DNA of 64,000 nucleotides, taken from contig CAVZCQ010000001.1 of the NCBI GenBank assembly GCA_963773835.1, positions 1,426,001 through 1,490,000 of the forward strand, in the 5' to 3' direction. Origin of the DNA: JOPF136 sp963773835 (lineage in GTDB: Bacteria; Acidobacteriota; Terriglobia; Acidiferrales; UBA7541). Position numbers and translations under genes: made by a program. The notes under the pieces are model-generated. The model was given only the letters and a program-made list of their open reading frames with translations, was not told where the DNA came from and made no database searches. Positions within the stretch are counted from its first letter, which is position 1, and every line of letters begins with the position of its first letter. Of this stretch, positions 8,796 to 17,181 are shown in pieces.

Positions 8796-9172
8796 CGGCG
8801 CTTGGCCTTGACGGGCCGGAAGCGGCGGTTGACGAACCGTCCCACAGTGCGTTTGCCGTTTGCCTCGATGCGGATCAGCAGTCCGGCTCGATGGGGATGA
8901 GGTTCGTAGTGCGGAAACGGCTGCTCGCGGAGAAGCGCAGAAACGCGGCGGCGGCCAGCCGGCGAATCTACCGAGTTCAGGCAGGCCGAGAGCGGCTGGG
9001 CTGCGGCACTGCGGCACAGGGAAAGCGCTTGCGCGCCCTCGAGCAGCGGTTCGATAGCTCTTCCCATTCTGGCCCAGAATTCCACCTGGCCGGCGATCGA
9101 GCGTTCCACGGCTTGTCCCGCCACCCGGGCGTCCAGGACGAGAGCATCGGATAGCTTCACTGGCTGGCTCAT
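8792..9172 (-). CDS. ParD-like antitoxin
   Basis: 126 residues. The N-terminus (VKLSDALVLDAR, then RSIAGQVEFWARMGRAIE) is the hallmark of the ParD-like antitoxin family, a ribbon-helix-helix-type DNA-binding part. The C-terminal basic tail (RFVNRRFRPVKAKRR) should contact the toxin. It is the first gene of the pair and sits right behind a palindrome that overlaps its promoter, which fits autoregulation. The ATG at 9172 lacks a strong ribosome site and may be read from a leaderless or near-leaderless transcript. Confidence 0.8.
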   Translation of the reverse strand: MSQPVKLSDALVLDARVAGQAVERSIAGQVEFWARMGRAIEPLLEGAQALSLCRSAAAQPLSACLNSVDSPAGRRRVSALLREQPFPHYEPHPHRAGLLIRIEANGKRTVGRFVNRRFRPVKAKRR

Positions 9173-9177
9173 ACCGC

Positions 9178-9206
9178 CATGGTAGCAAAATGCTACCCGT
9201 TGTCAA
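9178..9206 (-). promoter_or_regulatory. Toxin-antitoxin promoter with overlapping operator
   Basis: On the minus strand, TTGACA (9206-9201) is followed after 16 bases by TACCAT (9184-9179). The perfect inverted repeat GGTAGCA-AAA-TGCTACC (9181-9197) covers the spacer and part of the -10. Binding there by the antitoxin would block RNA polymerase. The predicted transcript would begin at or within a few bases of the antitoxin ATG at 9172. The remaining ~280 bases up to the aminotransferase show nothing else. Confidence 0.6.
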
Positions 9207-9484
9207 CCTGCAGGACAGCCGGAGCGGCCATGCCCAAATCTTTCCCTGCAGTCTTTTCGAGGTCAACCGCGCACGCAAGGGGAGCGGGTACAAAGTCACG
9301 CGGGGTAGGGCCCCTGGGCCGGTCGATTCGGTCCCTGGTACCCGGGCCTCACCGCGCCATGTGACGACCATCACTTCGTCTGGCGCCGGACGCGGCTAGC
9401 GTAGGATTTGAGGGCTGTGCATTTAGCCACTTAAGACGCGTCCTTTCCGCAGGGGATGGTTTGTGACGCGGGAGAAGACCGGCC

Positions 9485-10732
9485 ATGTCAATTGACTGGA
9501 CCTCATGTTTCTCCGATCGCGCCAGCGGCTCCAAAAGCTCAATCATTCGCGAATTGCTAAGAGTTTCCCAGCGGCCGGAGGTGATTTCGTTTGCCGGAGG
9601 GCTTCCCGCCAGCGAGCTTTTCCCCACCGAACGGTTCAAGGAAGCGTGCCGCTCGGTGCTGGAGGATAAGGCGGCCCTGGCGCTGCAATACGGGGAAACC
9701 GAAGGTTACCGGCCACTGCGCGAGATGATCGCCCGCCACATGGTGCGCTACGGCATCAAGGCCAGCGCCGAAAATATTCTCATTACTTCCGGCTCTCAGC
9801 AGGCTCTGGACCTTATCGGCAAGCTGCTGATCAATCCCGGCGACCGCGTTCTGGTGGAGGCCCCGACGTATCTGGGGGCGCTGCAAGCCTTCAGCTTTTA
9901 CGGGGCGGATTACGTGAGCGTGCCCGCGGATGAGGATGGCTTGAGGATCGATCTCCTCGAGGGGCATCTTCGTTCCGGGCCCAAGTTCATGTACGTGCTG
10001 CCGAACTTTCAGAATCCGGGCGGCACGACACTGTCCGAGAGCCGCCGCCACCAGCTCGTACAGCTCGCGGAACGCTACCGCGTCCCGATCATAGAAGACG
10101 ATCCCTATGGCCAATTGCGGTACGAAGGGGAACATCTGCCGCCGCTCTTTGTGCTCGACCGCAAGACCGTGCCCCGCGACGATGGGTACAACCTCGGAAA
10201 TGTCATCTACCTCAGCACATTTTCGAAGACGCTCGCGCCCGGTTTGCGGCTCGGCTGGGTGGTGGCCCCGGCCGAGGTGATCGCCAAGCTGGCGCAGCTC
10301 AAGCAGGGAACCGACCTGCACACCTCAACCTTTACGCAAATCATCGCCTACGAAGTGGCCCGCGAAAACTTCCTCGACGAACACGTAAAAAAACTCCGCA
10401 GCGTCTATCGCGAGCGGCGCGACGTCATGCTGGAAGCCCTCGCGCACGAGATGCCTCCGGGGGTTACCTGGACGCGTCCCCAGGGAGGATTGTTCCTTTG
10501 GGTTACCTTGCCCGAGGGCATGGATGCCAACGAGCTGTTCCGGGAGGGTCTGAAGCAAGACGTAGCTTTCGTCCCCGGAGATTGTTTCTTTGCTCCCGAT
10601 TGCCGTGGGCCCGACGCCAACCGGCACCTGCGCCTGAACTTCTCCAACGCCAATCCGGAACGGATTCGCCAGGGAATTCGCCGCCTGAGCGTGGCAGTGA
10701 AGGCTCAGATCCCAGAACTCCACCCGGTGTAG
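9485..10732 (+). CDS. PLP-dependent aminotransferase, class I/II (2-aminoadipate aminotransferase-like)
   Basis: 415 residues of fold-type I aminotransferase. Key features are VISFAGGLPASELFP near the N-terminus, GSQQALDLIGKLL for cofactor phosphate binding, the PNFQNPGG motif, and the PLP lysine Lys248 in STFSKTLAPGLRLGW. These fit the LysN/ARO8-like subgroup that transaminates 2-aminoadipate, aromatic or branched-chain amino acids. There is no N-terminal GntR DNA-binding domain, so it is not a MocR regulator. A GGGAGAAG site lies 10-17 bases before the ATG. Substrate cannot be fixed from sequence; the gene stands alone. Confidence 0.85.
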   Translation: MSIDWTSCFSDRASGSKSSIIRELLRVSQRPEVISFAGGLPASELFPTERFKEACRSVLEDKAALALQYGETEGYRPLREMIARHMVRYGIKASAENILITSGSQQALDLIGKLLINPGDRVLVEAPTYLGALQAFSFYGADYVSVPADEDGLRIDLLEGHLRSGPKFMYVLPNFQNPGGTTLSESRRHQLVQLAERYRVPIIEDDPYGQLRYEGEHLPPLFVLDRKTVPRDDGYNLGNVIYLSTFSKTLAPGLRLGWVVAPAEVIAKLAQLKQGTDLHTSTFTQIIAYEVARENFLDEHVKKLRSVYRERRDVMLEALAHEMPPGVTWTRPQGGLFLWVTLPEGMDANELFREGLKQDVAFVPGDCFFAPDCRGPDANRHLRLNFSNANPERIRQGIRRLSVAVKAQIPELHPV

Positions 10733-10860
10733 AGCAAGTGAAGCGTGTCCACCTGCTCGCGATCCAGCGAGCCGCGTAGTGGGTGTGCCATTTTGCGGGA
10801 CGGGCCCGCCAGCAAAAGGGAAGCGGCAGACCGGAGGGGTGAACGGTGCGTCGCTTCGTT

Positions 10861-11598
10861 TCATCCTGCAGGAAGTTTCTTCAAAACCTGGCGCAAGATT
10901 AGGCCGGACGCCCCGTCCTGGATGAAGTGGGCCAGCATTCCCGGGCGAAGGCTCTTCATCCGCATGGCCAGCAGCCCGAATAACGCGCCATACACAGAAA
11001 TGGTGACCATGGGCTTTATGCCCTGGTAGCCGTGGCAGAATCCGAATATCACAGCCTGAAGCACGAGCCCGGCGGACGCGTTGCGCGTCATGCGCCCAAA
11101 CTGCTGTTGGAGGTAGCCGCGGAAAATCGTTTCTTCACAAAATCCCGCCGTGGCGGCGAGAAAAATCCAGGCGACCATCTCCAGCGGTGTTTCCGGCAGC
11201 AGGTTGCGGACGGCCTGGTTCATTTTGGATTTCAGCGCGAACTGGATGAGGCCCAGAATCAGGTTGGAGCCAATCAGAAAAAGAATGGCGAAGCCGAGAT
11301 CGCGGAAGAAGGCAGACGCGCGCGGCCAGCTCCCGCTGATTATCGAGGAAAGACTGTAACCGCGCCGGCGCACTCCCCAGGCGATGAACGCCACCGTGAG
11401 CCATTCCCACACCAGCACGACGCCGTAGTTGGCCAGCCGCGCGTGGCCGCTCACATTGCCCACGGGGGACAGGGCCCCTCGCCACGCGGAAAGTCCCGCA
11501 ACTGCAAACAGGGACACAAGGACGACGGCTGTATGCCATGCGGGGGCGATCAGGGCGGTTTCCTCGGATGAGGATGGCGCGCCGGGCGCGGTGGTCAT
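10861..11598 (-). CDS. CPBP-family intramembrane glutamic protease (CAAX protease-like)
   Basis: 245 residues with about six to seven membrane segments. The family motifs are in order: CEETIFRGY (the EExxxR motif), FGFCHGY (FxxxH) and HFIQD near the C-terminus. Members cleave within the membrane near prenylated or other hydrophobic C-termini, or process bacteriocins and anti-sigma factors. Here the substrate is unknown. The ATG lies five bases after the typA stop on the same strand, so it is the second gene of a typA operon. It ends convergently with the aminotransferase, with a 128-base spacer that holds no clear terminator. Confidence 0.88.
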   Translation of the reverse strand: MTTAPGAPSSSEETALIAPAWHTAVVLVSLFAVAGLSAWRGALSPVGNVSGHARLANYGVVLVWEWLTVAFIAWGVRRRGYSLSSIISGSWPRASAFFRDLGFAILFLIGSNLILGLIQFALKSKMNQAVRNLLPETPLEMVAWIFLAATAGFCEETIFRGYLQQQFGRMTRNASAGLVLQAVIFGFCHGYQGIKPMVTISVYGALFGLLAMRMKSLRPGMLAHFIQDGASGLILRQVLKKLPAG

Positions 11599-11602
11599 GG
11601 CG

Positions 11603-13435
11603 TCATCCTGTCTTTACTTCCTGGCTGGCTCGAATTTGTTGCCAGCGCCGCGGGCGCTTTTTTACGTCGAGCACCTTCTTCCGCAGGCGGATGGATTTGG
11701 GCGTGATTTCCACGTATTCGTCGTCGGCGATGAACTCGATGGCCTGTTCCAGGTTCAGCTCGCGATGGGGGATGAGCCGGATGGCTTCGTCGGCCGTGGA
11801 GGCGCGCATGTTGGTCTGTTTTTTCTCTTTCGTCACGTTCACGTCCATGTCGGCTTCGCGCGCGTTTTCGCCCACGATCATGCCTTCATACACCTCGATA
11901 CCGGGCCCGAGGAACAGTTCGCCGCGCTCCTGAAGGTTCCACAACGCGAACGCGGTGGATGCGCCGGGGCGGTCGGCCACGAGCGCGCCGGTGGGCCGGA
12001 GGGCCATCTCGCCGCCGTAATCGATCCAGCCGTTGAAGATGGAATGGATGAGAGCGGTGCCGCGCGTATCGGTGAGGAGCTGGCTGCGCAGGCCGATGAG
12101 GCCGCGCGCGGGAATACGGAATTCCATGCGCACGCGGCCGGAACCGTGGTTCACCATTTTCACCATCTCGCCCCGACGCGCCCCCAGTCCCTCCATCAGG
12201 ATGCCGATGAAGGTTTCCGGGCAATCCACCACCAGCAGCTCCTCCGGCTCGAGCTTCCGGCCCGCTTCCGTGCGCACCACGATTTCCGGTTTGCCAACCA
12301 GCAGCTCGTAGCCCTCGCGCCGCATGGTCTCGATGAGGATGGCGAGCTGCAATTCGCCGCGGCCCAGCACGCGGAAGGAATCGGTGGAGTCGGCGTCTTC
12401 CACCCGGATAGAGACGTTGGTGAGCAGCTCCTTTTGCAGGCGGCTGCGCAGGTCGCGCGAAGTGACCAGCGTCCCTTCGCGCCCGGAGAGCGGCCCGGTG
12501 TTGACGGTAAACACCATCGCGAGGGTGGGCTCGTCGATGGTCAGCGCCTCGAGCGGCGCGGGCGTCTCCAGCGAGGTGATGCTCTCGCCGATCTGAATAT
12601 CCTCGACGCCGGCGATGGCCACCATGTCGCCGCACTCTACGGTATCCGCTTCATCGCGCTCCAGCCCGCGAAACGTGAACAGTTTAGTGAGCCTCGCGGG
12701 CACGAGCGCGCCCGAAAGTTTGCTGATTCCGACCTCGTCGCCGCGCCGCAGCGTGCCGTTGAACACGCGAGCAATGGCCAGCCGGCCCAGGAAATCGCTG
12801 TAGTCCAGGTTGGTCACCTGTACCTGCAGCACGCCCGCCGGATCCCCCGCCGGGGGCGGAATCGACGATATAATGGCTTCGAACAACGGCAGCAAATCGC
12901 GCGAATCGTCGGCGAGCGCGCGGTGCGCCACACCCGCCTTTGCATTGCAATACAGCACCGGGAAGTCGAGTTGGTCCTCGGTGGCGTCCAGGTCGATGAA
13001 CAGGCTGTAGATTTCGTCGAGCACCGCGGCGGTACGCGCGTCGCTCCGGTCGATTTTATTGAGCACTACGATGGGAGGAAGCCCCGCCGCGAGCGCTTTC
13101 TGGAGCACGTAACGGGTCTGCGGCAACGGGCCTTCGCTCGCGTCCACGAGCAGGAGCACGCCGTCCACCATGCGAAGGGCGCGTTCCACCTCGCCGCCGA
13201 AGTCGCTGTGGCCGGGCGTGTCCACGATGTTGATTTTCGTCTCGTGGAAGAAGAGCGCGGTGTTTTTGGCCAGGATGGTGATGCCGCGCTCGCGTTCCAG
13301 GTCGTTCGAGTCCATGACCCGGTCCACGAGCGCCTGGTTCGCCCGGAAAATCCCGGACTGCCGGAGCATGGCGTCCACCAGCGTAGTCTTGCCGTGGTCC
13401 ACGTGCGCGATGATGGCGATGTTGCGAATGGACAT
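11603..13435 (-). CDS. typA: Ribosome-associated GTPase TypA/BipA
   Basis: 610 residues, the family's length. The start at MSIRNIAIIAHVDHGKTT contains the G1 P-loop. The DTPGHSDFGGEVER (G3) and NKIDR (G4) motifs follow, then EF-G-like domains and the TypA-specific C-terminal part (KSIRLRKKVLD). TypA binds the 70S ribosome and helps 50S assembly and growth at low temperature or under stress. The open frame extends 19 codons further upstream, but the family start and the placement of the P-loop argue for the ATG at 13435. It is co-transcribed with the downstream CPBP protease. Confidence 0.95.
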   Translation of the reverse strand: MSIRNIAIIAHVDHGKTTLVDAMLRQSGIFRANQALVDRVMDSNDLERERGITILAKNTALFFHETKINIVDTPGHSDFGGEVERALRMVDGVLLLVDASEGPLPQTRYVLQKALAAGLPPIVVLNKIDRSDARTAAVLDEIYSLFIDLDATEDQLDFPVLYCNAKAGVAHRALADDSRDLLPLFEAIISSIPPPAGDPAGVLQVQVTNLDYSDFLGRLAIARVFNGTLRRGDEVGISKLSGALVPARLTKLFTFRGLERDEADTVECGDMVAIAGVEDIQIGESITSLETPAPLEALTIDEPTLAMVFTVNTGPLSGREGTLVTSRDLRSRLQKELLTNVSIRVEDADSTDSFRVLGRGELQLAILIETMRREGYELLVGKPEIVVRTEAGRKLEPEELLVVDCPETFIGILMEGLGARRGEMVKMVNHGSGRVRMEFRIPARGLIGLRSQLLTDTRGTALIHSIFNGWIDYGGEMALRPTGALVADRPGASTAFALWNLQERGELFLGPGIEVYEGMIVGENAREADMDVNVTKEKKQTNMRASTADEAIRLIPHRELNLEQAIEFIADDEYVEITPKSIRLRKKVLDVKKRPRRWQQIRASQEVKTG

Positions 13436-13758
13436 GAAAGCAGTGGCGAGTGACGAGTGATGAGTGGCGAGAAAAGAAACGAGGAGAAGCACTCAGCCGA
13501 GTCACGCGCAATCCATGATAGCAGGGCAGCACCCATGCGACCAATGGCCCGAAATAGCCGCAGCCAGTGCTAAAGCGACGGGCTTCGAGGGGGGGGCTGT
13601 CGAGGAATCACACAACTCCTCGGTCTCCCATCTTGACCAGTCCACTCGGAGGAGACTTCCAGCACGTTTTCCGGGCAGCGCAATAGGGAATTGCAACAGC
13701 GTTTGGCCTCTCGGCCTACGCTAGCAGAATGCCTGAGAGGGCGCGAGCTACATGCTGG
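13436..13758. other. Spacer of 323 bases upstream of typA
   Basis: Separates typA from the AT-richer insert on the same strand. It contains a G7 run near 13590-13600 and no gene, tRNA or clear promoter that I can support. The typA promoter should lie in its left part. Confidence 0.4.
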
Positions 13759-14547
13759 TCAATGGCTAAGTGCTCTGAGAGCGAGGCCCGGTAAGGGAGG
13801 CGCAGGGATTACGGACGGTGGATCGCCACACGGAACCTCCCTAAGGAGGGTGTTGCCGTCGCCCACTTCTTCGATTTTGCTTATGCAGTGTCCGTTGAAA
13901 CCAGGCGGGGGAACCAACGATCCAGGCGGCGGTGGAGGGGGCGCAGCTTGCACGACGGGTGGAGAAAAAAACGAAATAAGAGAGCCCAGCAACCACGGTC
14001 TTGGGCTTGCTGCCCTTGGCGTATGGTTGATGAGGATGCTCACCCCCGAATCCCAGAATTTCTGTATCAGTTGGCGCTCATTGACGACGAAAAGAAAGTT
14101 TTCCTCCCAGGATTCCGACCCGGGGACGCCAGGTTCGAAGAAAAGTCTTACCTTGGCTTTACTGCCCCCTGTATTGAGATCGGAGTCCAGCCACCACAAA
14201 TCCTGTTCCTTGATCTCACCAAAATTCATGTCTCCGCTGCCCCTATTTCTCCAATGCCAGATGTGGTAGCGGAATCGCAAGCAAGGGCCCCAGGGGAGGC
14301 CGCTGTCCTCGCCGGACGCGTACTCGGCAATCGCATATACGTTGATGTACGGGAATCCCTGGAAGGCTTGATTATCGACGCTGATAGCCAGTGATTGTCT
14401 AACGGAGAATTCATTGCCAGACTGGAGATGGACCCGAATTAGGCTGATCACCTCGGGATACGTAGCGGTTTGCGCTGACGCTGTAGTGCAGCCCGCGGTC
14501 AAAATGAATAGGCTCATCACTAGCGCGAATCGGTTAGTATTTTTCAT
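13759..14547 (-). CDS. Hypothetical lipoprotein with Pro-rich C-terminus
   Basis: 262 residues. A lipoprotein signal is clear: a hydrophobic stretch ends in LTAGC near residue 19. The mature part starts with a strand-rich region (aromatic-rich; WGPCLRFRYHIWHWRN, then DLWWLDSD), followed by a PPPPPPG linker and a C-terminal tail. I recognise no family. It lies 26 bases downstream of the membrane-protein gene on the same strand, so the two probably form one operon. Base composition is visibly more AT-rich than the surrounding genes, which suggests acquisition by transfer. Confidence 0.7.
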   Translation of the reverse strand: MKNTNRFALVMSLFILTAGCTTASAQTATYPEVISLIRVHLQSGNEFSVRQSLAISVDNQAFQGFPYINVYAIAEYASGEDSGLPWGPCLRFRYHIWHWRNRGSGDMNFGEIKEQDLWWLDSDLNTGGSKAKVRLFFEPGVPGSESWEENFLFVVNERQLIQKFWDSGVSILINHTPRAASPRPWLLGSLISFFSPPVVQAAPPPPPPGSLVPPPGFNGHCISKIEEVGDGNTLLREVPCGDPPSVIPAPPLPGLALRALSH

Positions 14548-14573
14548 TAATTAATCTCTCCAGGAGCTCCCGC

Positions 14574-15719
14574 CTACTGGCATGTGCCCGAGTCTTGCAG
14601 AAACCTCTTCAGTAGCATCTCTCTTGTTTGACTTGGATTGTAGCGAATTACGCGAATACTGGAATACGGAATGAATATCCAGCCTGGTGGATCATGGTCA
14701 GTATGTCCCCATACAGTCAAGCCGGCGTCATTATGAGAAGACAGCAAACCATGTACCTCTGGCTTCGGTGGCACGGGATTGCCCTTTTGTACTCCCGCAT
14801 TTTCTTGCGCCGATGCCTGGACCCCTTTCCCTTTTAGCTCCGGCTGCCGTGGCGCGGGACTGCCCTTTCGGACTCCGGCACTTTTCCGCCCTGGTGCTTC
14901 GACGCCCTTTCCTTGAACGGGCTCTGGAGGCTCCGTTGCGTTCAGTGTCACCGTTATCTGCGGATAGTCGTCCTTCATCACGAGCTTTCCGTAAAGGACA
15001 GGTAAAAAAGCGCACCCGGCGATTAATAGCAGAGTCGACAGGACAGCCAGGAAACTCCTCTCCGGTTTTGTGAGGCCCGTGAGCTGTTTCCGGCTCAGAA
15101 GTGTCCCGATCATGTAAGAAAGGGCAGCGAGAAGGATCAAATCATGGCCAATATAATGGTCGAGATCGATTGGCAGATTCCAGCAGATAAGGCAGGCAGA
15201 TCCGTCTTTGCCGTAAAGACAGTAGAGTCCTTTCCATATTTCCGCCGTCCTCCATGAAAGAAAACCAGAGCCAAAATCACTCGTGGCGTGCGGAACCTGC
15301 AACATGACACCCCTGAGCGCGAGGGGAGGCAAATCGAATAGCAGGAGCTTGGTGACAAACAGGGTCAGCGTTAGTGCAAGCTTGTAAGGGAGTCCCGAGT
15401 GGTTGCGCTCACTCAGTCTCAGGTTGACGCGATGTAACAAGAAAAGAATGACGGCCAATTCCGCGAGCACCACTGGGTCAATGAGGGAGTAACAGAGTTT
15501 GCCGAGGCAGCGAACGGCGAGCAGGATCAAATCCGCTGGAACGTTGATATCGATGGGGAAACCAATAAAGCTTTCCTGGGATACATGGGCGAGATAGCCG
15601 ACCACGATTAGTGCTGCCGTGAGGCCAGTCAGATTTGAGAATATCCAGCCTACGCCGCCGAACGTGAAGCTTGTTTCTTGATCGCGCGCGCCCGTATGAT
15701 GTGTCTCGTTATTCCCCAT
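14574..15719 (-). CDS. Hypothetical polytopic membrane protein with duplicated periplasmic segment
   Basis: 381 residues. Hydrophobic segments occur near residues 30-50, 65-80, 88-105, 120-140, 195-210 and 225-245. They are followed by a soluble tail that holds two imperfect copies of a ~27-residue unit (GKGVEAPGRKSAGVRKG and GKGVQASAQENAGVQKG, each ending in a PE dipeptide). The duplication is also visible in the DNA at 14760-14925. No known family. It is followed by the lipoprotein gene above. Codon use and GC content are lower than in the flanking core genes. Function unknown; an envelope role is all that can be inferred. Confidence 0.65.
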   Translation of the reverse strand: MGNNETHHTGARDQETSFTFGGVGWIFSNLTGLTAALIVVGYLAHVSQESFIGFPIDINVPADLILLAVRCLGKLCYSLIDPVVLAELAVILFLLHRVNLRLSERNHSGLPYKLALTLTLFVTKLLLFDLPPLALRGVMLQVPHATSDFGSGFLSWRTAEIWKGLYCLYGKDGSACLICWNLPIDLDHYIGHDLILLAALSYMIGTLLSRKQLTGLTKPERSFLAVLSTLLLIAGCAFLPVLYGKLVMKDDYPQITVTLNATEPPEPVQGKGVEAPGRKSAGVRKGSPAPRQPELKGKGVQASAQENAGVQKGNPVPPKPEVHGLLSSHNDAGLTVWGHTDHDPPGWIFIPYSSIRVIRYNPSQTREMLLKRFLQDSGTCQ

Positions 15720-16116
15720 TTCTCGCTGTCCCGGGTCAATTAGACGGGTACATATACCCTATTCCGTAAAGACATCGCAACCATATACCTGTAGAAATAT
15801 CGACTCGTCACCAGCTTTCGACAGTCCGAGGCGGGTTGAGAGAACATCCGCCTCCCGAAACGGATTAGGCAGCCGGAATCGGAGATGCGCGGGGTTCCAC
15901 ATCGCATGTGGTAAGTGCCCCATCGGATGTAAAGGACTGGCGCGCGATCGAATGCCTTGGTCCAGCCTGCTTGCTGCAGGTGCAAAGCTACGCGGCCGTT
16001 TAGGGCGGGCCAATTCATGAAGCACGCACGGCGCACTCGACCGTCATGGAGTGTAAAATGGTTCCAGCCCGGTCGGAGGGAAGCAAACCTCGCTTATGCG
16101 AGATGAGGAGGAAGCG
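15720..16116. other. Divergent intergenic region
   Basis: 397 bases between the leftward membrane-protein gene and the rightward lipoprotein gene. A small hairpin GGGTA-CATA-TACCC lies at 15746-15759. TGTAAAAT at 16052-16059 is a plausible -10 for the lipoprotein gene, without a matching -35. A 98-codon leftward open frame in here has no family features and is not called. Confidence 0.4.
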
Positions 16117-16770
16117 ATGAGACAACGACACATTGCCTGGGCGGGGGCACTGGCGCTGGTGGCCGCCGCGATGGCGGGCTGCTCGAGCGGCTCGAATCAG
16201 GCGACAGACGCGGGTTCGGCGAATTCGAGCGCTGTGGCGAGGACGTCGGCGCCCCCAATCGTGATTCCGGCGGGTACGCCGCTCACCGTGCGACTGGAAA
16301 CGGCGCTAGGCTCGAAGACGAGCAGTGAAGGCGATCCATTTGAAGCCACTTTGGCCGAACCCGTAATGTCCGGCGGAAAAGTGGTGATTCCGCAGGGCGC
16401 GAGCGCATCGGGAGTGGTGACGCAGGCGCACGCGGCGGGGCACTTCAAGGGCGGATCCACGCTGGACCTGACCTTGAAGAGCGTGACGATTGACGGCCAG
16501 CCCTACGCCATTCAGACCTCTTCCGTGATGGAAGCGAGGAAGGGAAAAGGGAAGCGCTCGGCGGCGTTTATCGGCGGAGGCGCGGTAGGTGGGGCCTTGC
16601 TTGGCGGGCTGATCGGCGGAGGGAAGGGAGCCGGCATCGGCGCGGTGGCGGGTGCGGGAGCGGGAACAGCCGGCGCCGGACTCACGGGAAATCGGGATAT
16701 TGTATTGCCGGTGGAGACCTTGCTGAAGTTCAAACTGGCGGCAGATCTTTCGGCGCCCCAGAGAAAATAG
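16117..16770 (+). CDS. Glycine-zipper lipoprotein
   Basis: 217 residues from the ATG at 16117, which has a GAGGAGGAAG site just before it. An earlier in-frame ATG at 16096 lacks one. The lipobox AMAGC gives a mature N-terminal Cys. A soluble domain of about 100 residues (PAGTPLTVRLETALGSKTS, then GKVVIPQGASASGVV) resembles the TrbI/conjugal-type beta domain. It is followed by a glycine-zipper stretch (GGGAVGGALLGGLIGGGKGAG) that may insert in the membrane. Such proteins are frequent in Acidobacteriota and their role is unknown, probably outer-membrane. Confidence 0.75.
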   Translation: MRQRHIAWAGALALVAAAMAGCSSGSNQATDAGSANSSAVARTSAPPIVIPAGTPLTVRLETALGSKTSSEGDPFEATLAEPVMSGGKVVIPQGASASGVVTQAHAAGHFKGGSTLDLTLKSVTIDGQPYAIQTSSVMEARKGKGKRSAAFIGGGAVGGALLGGLIGGGKGAGIGAVAGAGAGTAGAGLTGNRDIVLPVETLLKFKLAADLSAPQRK

Positions 16771-16920
16771 CGCAGAGGAATCGAAGGCAGCGCCTGCGGG
16801 AGGGGCGTGGGGAATGCGGCCTTTCGCCCGGCTGCTAAGCGCTGTGCTCGCTCGGCCCCATCAGCCCGCACAGCGTCGCGTTGCCGATGTATTCGGGCTG
16901 ACCGGGCGGACGCTGCCTTG

Positions 16921-17048
16921 GTAGTGGGCCAGTTTGCCCTGATGGACATGAGGAAGGGCTCTCGTTTTCAGTTGCTGGCGTGATTTGAGGCAGTTGGGCG
17001 CTTGCACAGACAGGATTGTCTGTGCTACCGGGCAAACTGGCCAACTAC
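16921..17048 (+). repeat. 128-bp terminal-inverted-repeat element, copy 1
   Basis: Begins GTAGTGGGCCAGTTTGCCC and ends with its reverse complement with one mismatch (GGGCAAACTGGCCAACTAC). The internal palindrome GCACAGACA-GGAT-TGTCTGTGC lies near the right end. Length and order of parts match the copies at 37564 and 41460; this copy is the most diverged in the middle. It sits between the lipoprotein and the secreted-protein genes; the rest of that 411-base gap shows nothing recognisable. Confidence 0.85.
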
Positions 17049-17181
17049 CGCTGCCTTCGCTCCCTTGACTTCACCGCCGGCCTCGGATATTGTCCACGTG
17101 GGTTTCGGCGCCGTACTTCCGCCGTTTTCTCGCATACCTAAGTAATCAGGACTCATTCTGCAAACTGGGAGGTTTGCGCCT

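Noticed and set aside
8796..9374. A longer N-terminus for the zeta-type toxin
   Set aside because: It would overlap the entire antitoxin gene; the GTG at 8795 gives a normal coupled start before the P-loop.
15740..16036. 98-codon leftward open frame in the divergent region
   Set aside because: No ribosome site, no hydrophobic or domain pattern, and it crosses a likely promoter.
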